Assembly: GCF_937616625.2 (NCBI RefSeq)
Contig: NC_065576.1
Coordinates: forward strand, 932,501 to 996,500
Origin: Mercurialis annua
Lineage: Eukaryota; Streptophyta; Magnoliopsida; Malpighiales; Euphorbiaceae
Length of the DNA: 64,000 bases
Direction of reading: 5' to 3'
Shown here in pieces: positions 35,818-46,473 of the stretch (its first letter is position 1; each line of letters begins with the position of its first letter). The translations under genes and the position numbers were made by a program. The notes under the pieces were generated by a model. It did not search any database, was not told the DNA's origin, and saw only the letters and a list, made by a program, of their open reading frames with translations.

Positions 35818-37652
35818 TAAAAGCAACACTTCAAGGTCTTGTATACTACAATGGAGTATGGGATAAAGATTTAAATTACTCCAACTATAAGGTGAAAGGA
35901 ATAATAATAAAGGAAGACATAAACTTTCAAAAACTGAAGGAAATGATAGCTGGAATACTGAAGGTAAACCACTGGGAAACAGAGCTGGAAATGAAATATC
36001 GCTTAGAAGACAGCTACCAGATTTTAGAAGTTGAAGACAATGACAGCCTACAATTCTACATTGAACTAAAAAAAAAGGAAATGCGAGTAACCAAATTTCC
36101 TTTGTGTGTTACTAACAAAGTATGCGAAGAACAGTGGCAATCACCGGAACCTGAAAGCTTCAATTCTGCCACAATGATTGAAGGACAGTCAGAAAATATG
36201 ATCTCCAGTGAAACAACAATGGATATTGTCAAATATGCTGAAATTTTGGGAGAACAGAATAGCAAAGAAGAAGAAAAAGCTGAGAGAACACCAGAAGACA
36301 TCTCAATGGTCACTGAACCTAGTATAAAGGATATATATGTCGGGCAGATCTTTAAGGATAAAAAGATCATGATAACTAGTTTTTGTTTTTACACAATTGC
36401 TAACCACTTTCAATATAAAGTGAGTAAATCATGCCCGAAGGAATATATAGTCAATTGCTTAGACGACAATTGCAAGTGGACTGTAAGAGCCTCAAGAGAT
36501 GGAAAGACAAGTATGTTTATTGTTAGAAGAGTGAATAACATCCACATCTGTCCACCAGAAATTAGAATGGAAGACAAACGGCAAGCTACATCATCAATAA
36601 TTGGGGAATATATAAAAACAAAGTTTTTGGATGTTAAAACAATTTATACCCCATCAGACATAATTGCAGACATACAAAAAGATTTTGGGGTGATTTTGAG
36701 TTACAATAGGGCATGGAGATCAAAAGGAAAGGCGCTAGATCAGATTAGAGGTAATCCATGTGACTCATATTCTATTTTGCCAAAATTTCAACACATGCTT
36801 TTACAAACTAATCCGGGGTCAGTAGTAGATATACAGACAACCGATGGAAAATTTGAATATGTTTTTATGGCTCTCGATGCATCCATAAAAGGTTGGAAGT
36901 ACTGTAGGCCAGTGATTGTAGTCGATGCGACATTTTTAAAATCAACCTATCGTGGAATGCTATTGACAGCATCCACCCAAGATGGGAATGGTAAGATTTT
37001 TCCACTAGCATTTGCTGTTGTTGATTCTGAAAATCATGCTTCTTGGGAATACTTTTTTGCAAAATTACTGGAAACTTTTGGTCGGAGGGCTGGATTGTGT
37101 ATAGTATCAGATAGGCACGATAGCATATCTGAGGCAGTCAAAAACATTTTTCCAGAAGCAAGTCATGGAATTTGTGCATACCATTTACTAAACAATGTTA
37201 AACTAAAGTTCGGAAAGAAAACAAATGCAAAAGCGTTGAGAGAGTGTTTCTATGGAGCTGCAAAGTCTTACTCAGTTCAGTCTTTTGACTATTTCATGGG
37301 ACAACTAGATGCTATAAATGTTGCAATTCGACCCTATCTGGAAAAAATTGGGGTCAAAAAATGGGCAAGATCACATTGCAAAGACAATAGGTTCTCAACA
37401 ATGACTTCAAATATAGCCGAATCTATGAATGCAGCTATCAAAGCAGCTAGGGAGTTACCAGTAGCGACACTTCTTGAATATTTGAGATTCTTGACGCAAA
37501 AATGGACTTACACGAATAGAAATGCCGCAATCTGTACAATGACTAAGTTGACAAGCAAAGCAGAAAATGATCTCAGAGATAACTATGCAATTTCTTTGAG
37601 AATGAAGGTACATTTTTTCACTCTTTTAGCAATATGTTAGTTAAACCTTAAT

Positions 37653-37721
<69 letters not shown>

Positions 37722-38390
37722 TTGACTTTTTTATCTTTGCTTCTATGTTTTTAATTATTGTGTTTTATGTTTTATTTTTTTGTATGTATGTTTTCTAAAC
37801 CTATTAATGCTGTTATTATCAGTTTTCACTCTTTTAGTAAACTGTTAGTTACTAATTAGAGGACTAAATGTTTTATTATTTTTCACTCTTTTACTGACAG
37901 TGTTCTATTTATAATTTCTAATGTATTCTATAATTAAGTTATAACATGTTTTTTTATAACACAGGCTTCAACATCAGTTACTAATGTGCATGATGTGCAA
38001 GATGGTGAAAAGACATTTATAGTGAAACTGAGAGAAAAGAACTGTACATGTGGCAGATTTCAAATTGATGAGATGCCATGTCCACATACACTTGCAATAT
38101 TATCCTCACTACACCTAGATCCTTATCAATACTGCTCTAAATTCTTCACCAAAGAGAATCTGCTTGCAATGTATGATGGAGTTGTGTATCCAATGCCAAG
38201 TCAAAACAATTGGGATATACCTACTGAAATTGAAAGGATTGAAATACTTCCAACAATAGGAAAGATACCAGCTGGAAGACCAAAAAAAAGAAGAATAAAT
38301 GGACCAGCGGAGACAGTTAATCCAAGTAAGTGTGGAAGATGTGATCAAAGAGGACATAACCGAAAGACATGTCGAAATCTACCAAAGTAG
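35818..38390 (+). CDS. MULE transposase (mudrA-like), 5' end unresolved
   Basis: Cut-and-paste transposase of the Mutator superfamily. Two certain exons: 35818 (after a GATGCAG acceptor) to 37607, and 37965-38390, joined across an intron holding a long TA repeat. The frame is intact over about 740 codons. An N-terminal MuDR-type region starts near LVYYNGVWDKDL. Next come an FHY3/FAR1-like zinc-binding stretch (VNCLDDNCKWTVRASRDGKT) and the MULE catalytic domain with Asp at 36924 (VVDATF) and Asp at 37110 (VSDRHD). GICAYHLLNN gives the C-x2-H motif, and TSNIAESMNAAI follows. Exon 2 adds a SWIM finger (CTCGRFQIDEMPCPHTLA) and a zinc knuckle (CGRCDQRGHNRKTC). The frame is open back to 35766 but has no early in-frame ATG, and a codon at 35793 is TTG. 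The true start must lie in an upstream exon that I could not place. Confidence 0.85.
37657..37719. repeat. (TA)n microsatellite, about 31 units
   Basis: Uninterrupted TA repeat in the transposase intron, 50 bases after the donor site. Confidence 0.95.
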
Positions 38391-38598
38391 AATGTTATTT
38401 TTCAGTAATTGATTTGTAATAAAACATCATTGAAATTTTTTAGACACTATTATTGTTTGTTTGTGAACAAGTTACATATGTTTACTAATAAAAAACTGAT
38501 TTTGCATCTGAATACTAATTTACTAAGTATTTTAAAAATATACTAAGTAATGTTCTTTTATTAATTTTTATACTCTTTAACAATTTGCATGTATATAT

Positions 38599-38755
38599 AA
38601 ATGGTCACTAACAGTTTACTAAAGGTTAAATAACTATTATCTATAGTTTTTATATATATTTCAGTGAGTTAAGGGTTAACTAACATTATATATACAAAAA
38701 AATTAAATGGTCACTAACAGTTTACTAAACGTTAACTAACTATTATCTTAAGTTT

Positions 38756-38831
<76 letters not shown>

Positions 38832-39170
38832 CTATAGATAATAGTTAGTTAAGGGTTAACTAACATATTACTAAAAGAGTGAATATTATATACAAAAAAG
38901 TTAAATGGTAACTAATAGTTTACTAATGATTAACTAACTATTATCTATAGTGTTAAAAATTTATAATAATTAATGTTCTTTTATTAATTTTTATACTCTT
39001 TAGCAATTTTTTAGTTAAATCTTAGTTACTTCTTTATCCTTAAATATAGTCAGGAAATCAAAGTGGTAGCTAACAATTTACTAAAGGTTAACTAATATAT
39101 TACTAAAAGAGTGAATATATATATATATAAAAGTTAAATGGTAACTGACTGTTTACTAAGTGTTAACTAA
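38599..39170. repeat. Imperfect tandem repeats in the spacer between the convergent MULE genes
   Basis: The unit AAATGGTCACTAACAGTTTA..CTAAAGGTTAACTAACTATTATC begins near 38599, 38704, 38902, 39059 and 39135 with variable spacing. Between units, TTAAGGGTTAACTAACATAT and ACTAAAAGAGTGAATAT also recur. Inside the second unit is a perfect 15-bp inverted repeat, AACTAACTATTATCT (38734-38748) against AGATAATAGTTAGTT (38836-38850). It encloses a long TA run, so the whole can fold into a hairpin. The repeats lie downstream of both stop codons. Confidence 0.75.
38761..38831. repeat. (TA)n microsatellite, about 35 units
   Basis: Uninterrupted TA repeat between the arms of a 15-bp inverted repeat in the spacer of the MULE. 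Confidence 0.95.
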
Positions 39171-39610
39171 CAAAAATTTATACTCTTTTAACACTATTTT
39201 GATCTTTCCATCATAAAAGAGATAAAACACAATAATACAAACATTCAAACTAACAAGTTTCTAAAATTTTAAAAAACATTTGAAAAAACATTAGTTAAAG
39301 TAAAAAAGCATTCATAATTTTAGAAAATCTATATAGAAAAAAAAAACATAAAATAATCGAAACATATAAGAAAAGGCAAAAATTAAATATCACATATTGT
39401 TTTCTAAAAGAAAACTAAAAGGTTGCTAAAAGAGAGAAAAATTTAGAACAACATTAGTTTAAAGTAAAAGCATTCATAGGTTTAAAAAACCTATATACAA
39501 AAAAAAACCCATAATAATCCAAAAACACTAGTTTAACTAAAATCCATGCTATACTAAACTTTTACTGATTCAAACATACCATTAAAAATCCATACTATAC
39601 TAAACATTTA

Positions 39611-42600
39611 CTAATCTGACACCTTTTTCTTCCCTTTTTTTGTTGCTTTTTCATCGTTCTTCTTCGATTCAATCTCTTCATCACTAAAAATATTTTCTGC
39701 ATTCTTCATCATGCCATATCGGTACAACAGATATGAGAGACGCATCCGATAGCGATTAATATCCAGAGTCAACGGAATAGGTTTATTATGAATCAAATGC
39801 TCTGCAAACGCGAGAGTGAACACTCCACAATCACTGTTTAAAAAAAGACTTAATTAATAATCAACAAATGACCTATTTAATGCACAAAAACGCAGATGTA
39901 TATAAAACTATAAATATATAAATACTTACGTTTCTTGTTGCTCTGGAAGGCTGGAAACAGATACAATATTGAAAGGATCACAAAAATCCTTATTCTGATA
40001 AGCAGGAGAGTTGAAATCAATGTCGCTCCTCATTTGATAAATATTCATACGAGTTAAAAACAGAGGAATGAGAACTGAATATTTCGTGGCTGCTTCGATT
40101 CCAAGAGCCCTCGACAAAGCTGATTGCATGGAATTATAGACATATATGCATCTCTCTTTAAAGACCAAACGTCCCAAAATCCAATGTTTCTGACTGTTCA
40201 CGTGTATGGGAAAAAGAACCTCATCCACTTCCTTCCAATGAGTATTGCAAAGAACCTTATCTCCACGAATAAAATCAGCTACAGTACCACGCTCACTGAC
40301 AGTTGATACATCATGCTTCTTCTTTTTTGTATATGCCACATACGTTGCACACATTCTATCGTCAAACAGACAGTCAGTTGTGGTAATTCGCAAACCATCT
40401 AACAGCTTATACTTGGCTTTCTTGCGGATGTAATACATAACCACATTGATATGCTGTAAATAAAAGTTAAATGGAAATTAAAACCAAATGTAGTACTTAA
40501 ACACAATAATAAAACAAGTAAAAATACTTACAGATGACGTCAAAAATTGACCACTACACTTAATCGCATAAAACCATGATTTTTTCCAAATATGTTCCAC
40601 TCCAAAATCCATTCTTGGTCGAATCATGTTGTCATTATCTAGATAAAACTTTTTCCTACAAATATCAAAACAAAAAACAGTTAAAATATATTTATAATGC
40701 ATTAAAATAATAAAACTTAAAAATAGAAAAACGTACTTAAGATCAGGCCTCAGGCCACACTGAATCCAATCAACAAAATCTTGTAGTTCTGCACATTGGA
40801 TATCTCCATCAACATTGTCGTCAAGAGGATTCAGTTTCTTCACACATTTTACGTTCTCTTTAGCCTTGATAAATGCTAGTGGCTTTGCATAAGGAATTTT
40901 GAACTCAGAGGCAATCTTTGAAATTTGCTGCCATTATTATTATTATTATATCAAATAAAATCACAAAAATAACTGTAAAAACTAATTAGTAGACTATTAG
41001 TAACTATTTAGAACCTACTTACTATAACAAAAAAACAGTAAATATAATTGAAATACTACCTCTGATGGACTGCCTCGATACACAGTAATTTCTTTCAAAG
41101 AAGCCTTCTGCAACTATTTAAAAAAATTAATTTATAAAAAAACAACAATAAATTATTATTCACTATTAAATTTTAATAAATACCTCAGAAGCTTCTTTTG
41201 CAACTTGACCAGCGGAAGCTTCTTTTGCAACTTGACCAGCGGAAGCTTCTTTTGCAACTTGATCAGCAGCTTGTTGTTCAATACGATCAGCAGCTTGTTT
41301 TTCAATACGATCACAAACATAAGCAAGATCATTGAGACAAGCTTCATCAAATATAGATTCATCCTCTAATCCCTCATCAACTTCATAAACCTTCTAAATA
41401 AAAACTATATATTAATAACAGTCAAAAAACAAAAAAAAATATATATTGGTAAACTATTGGTAAACTATTGGTATACTGTTAGTAATTTGTCAAAAAACTT
41501 ACTTTAAATCAGAATAAAAGTAATAAACAAATTACCTTGCCAAGAAGACCAGCGTCTCTTTCAGCTTTATCAACAGCGTCTATTTGAGCTTTATTGATAG
41601 CGTCTCTTTCAGCTTTATCGATAGCACGTATTTCAACTGAGTCAAATGTACTAGAAGTCCCTTGTGTACTTGCTTCAAAAGTATTGAGAGTAGGACGACT
41701 ATCAACTAAATCAACCTTAAAAAAAAAAATTAATAAGAATGACAAAAGCACAAGTTAATTAATTAAAAAGTGTAAGGATAATCAATTCTACCTTTTCGCT
41801 ATCTTTGATATCATTTTCACCCTTTTGCATCACATTAATCCCCTCATCAACTTTCTTTTCAAAAAAAGAATCAACGGCATTAACCTTAAAAAAAAAATTC
41901 AATTAGCAAACTATTAGTAAACCATAAGTACACCATTAAATAAAAAAATAATAATTATTGAAACAGGAAAATAAAAATAATTACATTAGAAACAAGACCG
42001 GCTTCTATTTCAGCAAGATCAACAGCTTTGGTAAGACCCATTATTTCAACTGAATCAAATGTACTAGGAGTCCCTTGAGTACTTGATTCTAGAAGATTGA
42101 AAGTAGGACGACTATCAACAGAATCAGCCTTACATAAAAAAAAAAAGAAGTTAATAACCATATAAAGCCAGTAAATAATTTAATAAAAAATACCTAGAAA
42201 AAATTACCTTTTTGCTACGTTGTCTAACTTTTTCATTCTCTTTTGATACATCATTACCCTCATCAACTTTCTTTTCAGAACTTTCACCATCCTCACGATC
42301 TTTGTACGCATAATTGAACCTCTCGTCAACTGCATTCCCATAGCTTGAGCCATCCCTTCTCTCATCGTCCTTTTTTATATCACCTGCTCTGTCATCTCTT
42401 TCACTCTTATCATCTGTCATGTCATCATCACTATTTTCGCTATCATCACTTTCCTCTCTATCGCGAGTCTCATTCGGATCAACCTTATCCTCACTGCCGC
42501 TATCATCGCTGTCATCAGTATGGTCATTCATATGATCCTTAGAATCACCGACGTCATCGCTTTTCGGTATGTCAGTAGGATCGTTCGCATTACTTTCCAC

Positions 42601-44869
42601 TTTCTTATTCTGCTCATTCTCATCACCCTTGTTATCAATGCTTTCTTGATTCACTCTCATCGAATGTTCACTAACAGTTTCTTCTGAAGAAGAAACAAGA
42701 CCACGAGCATCCACCTACACAAAAGATCAAAAACAAAATATAACAAGGTAAATAATGAATTACATAAAAAGTTTACTAACTATAAAACAAAGGATTACTA
42801 AATGTTTACCTCGACAGTATCTCGACGAGCAGCCGCAGTGATTAGACTTTTCAATTCAACCAATTGATTCTTGACATCAAAGAATTCAGTCTCTATGAAT
42901 GTCTTGATAGCAGCAAACTCATTGAACATCTTCGACTGATTCAAAACCAATTTATTAATTTTGGTTTTAAAATTAACTCCTTCACTATCCTCTAGCTCCA
43001 TTTCGACTTTACGCTTTCCTTTTAAAAACAGCCCCTCTAAGTTCAACAACGTCCTCTCCTCAACGGTTGGTGTAATATTGCATAATTTTAACTGAACAAA
43101 AAAAGACAAACAACATAAAAAAACAGTTAAATAAACTCAGCTACGTGATAATATACATACTGTTAAACAAATTCTATTAAATAGTATACCAATAGTGTTC
43201 CAACAGTGTTCCAACAGTGTATGAGTGTTTATTAACATAAATATATAAAACCAGGGTTTATAAACAAACTCTATATAATTTAATTAAAGTATATAAAATA
43301 TAAACCTGTTCAGCAGATTGATCAAAGAGGTTTCGGCACAAATAAGACCAACTCTGAAGAGTTGTAACCTTCCAACGCAAAATGCGAGGAATTTCAGTTC
43401 CACAACAAGAAGCTATTCCACCTTCGAGAGCAGGGCAACACTCGAAAAACCAAGTTTGGAAGGCCAAAGGGAATCCGTCATATCGGCTTGAAGGTCGGGT
43501 ATCAGAAGATCGTGATTTTTTCTTTAAAAAATCACAGTTTTTCCATAAACTGAGTTTACTTTTTAAAAACTCCAAAGTAGCATGAAACAAATCTTTTCCC
43601 CATGGGAAATTTTCAAAGTCACCACTACAAACAAGGTTAAAATGTGCATCACGAACATTTGACTCACTTTTGTTATTATATAAAAATATTTCAATGAAAT
43701 ACAAGACAGCCATTTGAAAAGCCTCTTCCTCGTTACTCCAACGCTTCGAAAGAAAACTATATTCCAAAAACTTTTTTGAAACTTTCTTTATATTTCCAAA
43801 ACAGTTAGTTTTAAAATCAGAAGTCTCATTTTTGTACAACTTGAGATCAACACTACCAACACATTTCAGTCCAGTTATTAAAGCAAATTCATCAATAGAA
43901 AATTTTAACAACTGACCAGAAACTTTGATCCATAACTCATAAAACACAGGCTGTTTTACCTCTCTAAGAAGCAAACAGTGGATCAATTGGCCTTGAATTA
44001 AAAATTCTTGCATATTTAAAAACTTTCCAAAACAAGTTTGTGAAAATCTCTCCAAAGTTTCAGGGGTTAAATTCTTTTTAATATTAGAAATGACATCAAC
44101 ACCCTCATTATGAGAAACCTTTGAATGAAAATGATCTTCAGGCCTGATGAAAAAATCCCATTCCTGGACAAATGCAAATAAAAGAATACAATATATTACA
44201 AAAAACATAAAAGAACAAAAAAATAGTAGACTGAAAGAAACTAGTTAGTAAACCTATCTTAAATTTGGAAAATAAGAAAAACCAAACATAGCAAATACAA
44301 ACACAGAAAAACCACAAAACTCAATAGAAAACCGTTAACTAACATTAAGTAAACTATAAAATAGGTTAATAAATTGTAAAATTAGCTATTCAAAATTAAT
44401 CATAACCAAAACAATTAAATCAGAAAAAAATTGCGATATATGAAAATTAAAAATTCCTAAATCCTGAAATAAAATTTTATTTTTAAAAATTATTGCTAAA
44501 ATCAACAAATACACATAACAATAATCATTAATAAAAATAAAAACACAAATCAAAAATAAATAAAATATCATAATTATTAAATAACTAACAAAATACATGA
44601 AAATGCAAAAAAATTAAAACTATAAAAAGAAAAAGTCACCTTAACGGTACGCACAGCCTTTGAACTAGAAGGAAGAACAGATTTAGCAATTTTTTTTTCG
44701 AAACTATAACATTTTCGAAATCATCATCGTCGTCTTCAACAACAACTCTCCTTTTGTGACCACTACTCTCAGCAAACTCAATCTTTCGTTTGCTTGAAGG
44801 ATTCTTAATTTTAGGCATTACAGCCGTAGATTTAGGAGATTTTTTGGAAACAGACCTAGTAATCACCAT
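39611..44869 (-). CDS. Transposon-borne Ulp1/C48 SUMO-protease-like protein with DUF1985 domain, 13 exons
   Basis: Exons (minus): 44869-44640, 44163-43306, 43091-42810, 42714-42208, 42128-41985, 41884-41792, 41715-41536, 41393-41184, 41113-41060, 40927-40737, 40655-40532, 40453-39930, 39833-39611. All borders are GT/AG. All junctions after exon 1 stay in phase; with one base restored in exon 1 the product is about 1,206 aa. Order: basic N-terminus (MVITRSVSKKSPKS, nuclear-signal-like); DUF1985 in exon 2 (LIHCLLLREVKQPVFYELWI..SIDEFALITGLKC); an acidic Asp/Ser/Glu-rich exon 4; duplicated linker exons; a thrice-repeated GQVAKEAS-type segment in exon 8; then the C48 protease. In the protease, His is in SQKHWILG, Cys in TDCGVF (split by the last intron), and a Gln pair lies just before it. 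The usual Asp position reads Asn (YVYNSM). A one-base deficit in an A9 run (44690-44698) breaks exon 1. Confidence 0.8.
44690..44698 (-). other. A9 homopolymer carrying a one-base frame shift in exon 1 of the ULP gene
   Basis: Upstream of the run the frame reads VVVEDDDDDFENVIVSKKK. As written it continues LLNLFFLLVQRLC, unlike the rest. One frame over it reads IAKSVLPSSSKAVRTVK and ends in phase with the next exon at a good AAG/GTGACT donor. The run is therefore one base off, either as a true mutation or as a homopolymer error in the assembly. Confidence 0.65.
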
Positions 44870-45365
44870 AGTATAGAGAAAACTAATAAAATTGAAAAAT
44901 GAAGAACACGATGATTAAGTGTGGAGAAACAGTTGAGAAAATTGGAGCGGTTGAAAAAGAAGTGTGTGGGATTCGAATTTCAAACACATGCAGACATGAA
45001 TGCTTAAATGTAGTGGGGAAATCAGAGTTTTGATAGAAAATGTAATCCTCTAAATGTTTAACGGTAAAAAGAAGAGAAGAAGGTATGAATCGTATATTTC
45101 TAATGAACTGGACCGGGCTGTAAAAGTGAGAATAATTAGGCCTTTGGTGGTGCTGGGCCTAATTTCCTCTACATATAAGCCAACTCGGTCCGCATTTTAT
45201 GGATTTAGATTCGGCCCAGGCTTTTTTTTATAATATAGATTGAGACTCAGATTGAACTTGGAACAAGAAGTTAGAAAAAAGGGAAGAATTAAAAAATACG
45301 GAAATAGGAAAAAATAATACCAAATATACGGTGGTTTTGATTTTATTGGTATCAACATTTTATTA

Positions 45366-45914
45366 TCTTTCTAAAATTCTTTTAACACGATTAATCAAAA
45401 CTTTCTCACTAACACGTGTTTTTGAAAAAAAAAATTCTCAAATTCAATAAACTTTTCGCAAATCCAAAATTAACTTCATCTAACAAGAGGTTCGACCCAG
45501 TCTTCATCTTCTTCAATTTTGCAATTTATTAGATGCGATATCTTGAAATTGATTTGATTGCAACAAAGCTGAAATCAATTTGATTGGATCGAAGCTGATA
45601 TTTCAATTTCAATTTCGCTGAAATCAATTTAAAGATAAACTTCGCTATCGATTTGATTGCAGCAAAACTGAAATTCATTTCAACTTTGTTGAAATCGATT
45701 TGATTGCATCAATATTAAATTTGATTTCAGATGAAACAAATATTGGATCTAATAAATTGCAAAAATTGAAGAAGACATAGAATGGGTCTAACCTCTTGCT
45801 ACATGAAATCATTTTTGGATCTACAAAAAAATTGTTGAAGAATTTGTATTTTTCAAGAACACGTGTTGAGTGAGAAAGTTTGGATTAATCAAGTGTTGAA
45901 AGAATTTTAGGAGA
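45366..45914. mobile_element. Long-inverted-repeat (fold-back) element upstream of the RPC5 gene
   Basis: Arms of about 180-190 bp (45366-45545 and about 45725-45914) are inverted copies. The outer part reads TCTTTCTAAAATTCTTTTAA on the left and TCTCCTAAAATTCTTTCAAC on the complemented right, and TTTCTCACTAACACGTGTT pairs with TTTCTCACTCAACACGTGTT. Inner parts (CAAGAGGTTCGACCCAGTCT, TTCAATTTTGCAATTTATTA) pair as well. TTA occurs directly outside both ends, compatible with a 3-bp PIF/Harbinger-type duplication, though that could be chance. The centre repeats GCTGAAATCAATTTGATTG several times. No coding sequence. Confidence 0.7.
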
Positions 45915-46473
45915 TTAAGAGCTCTTTTTCAAAAAGTCGAAGATCACCATCTCCTCCGCTCAAAGTCGAAGTAAACCGAACTTTTGCTTTCTAAAAAAAC
46001 ATAGTGAATTTTTTTTGAAGTATAATGATAATATTTTTAAAGGGTCTTAATTATTATTTGATAAAAGCATGAGGATTTATTTTGTACCTTTTTCAGACGT
46101 TAGAGGCATATTTGAATCTTTATAGACGTTAGAGGCCACATGATCTTGTAGACAAACTTTAGAAGTATAAGTGACCGTTTTTCCTTTTTTAATAAGGGAG
46201 TTAAAGTTCAGTTAGCGTTTGAGTTTATTTATAACAAAAAAATGATTTCAGGGGTTTATATGTCTCTCTTTTTGTATAGGATGCTATATGTACGAAATCA
46301 AAAAGTACAAGGGTTTAGTTTACCTTTTGCCTATTAAGCTATACCAACGCATTTCTCTGGTAAAACCCTCTCCAAACCCAAAACCTCTCATCTTTTTCTC
46401 ACTTCCAGCGAAGCTACGAGTTCTCATTCTATCACATTCCCGGCCACCTTCGCCGCTGCCGGTGATCAAAATT

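Larger units (their letters stand above)
34889..45097. mobile_element. Mutator-like element carrying a ULP protease gene (Kaonashi/KI-MULE type), limits approximate
   Basis: A roughly 10-kb unit with a mudrA-like transposase on the plus strand and a convergent DUF1985/Ulp1 gene on the minus strand. This gene pair is known for ULP-carrying MULEs of plants, which often lack long terminal inverted repeats. I found no convincing long TIR or 9-bp target duplication. A 12-bp inverted match ATATACGATTCA (34889-34900 and 45086-45097) is the only symmetrical mark and may be chance, so the limits given are provisional. The unit must end left of the riboflavin synthase leader (right of about 34620) and right of 44869. 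Confidence 0.7.

Noticed and set aside
36056..36370. 104-codon minus-strand frame inside the transposase
   Set aside because: Antisense shadow of a confirmed coding exon.
42345..42542. His/Ser/Tyr-rich plus-strand frame
   Set aside because: Antisense of the acidic Asp/Ser-rich exon 4 of the ULP gene; low complexity only.
34889..45097. True terminal inverted repeats of the MULE from the shared 12-mer ATATACGATTCA
   Set aside because: The match does not extend, no 9-bp flanking duplication was seen, and a 12-mer can occur by chance; used only as a provisional limit.
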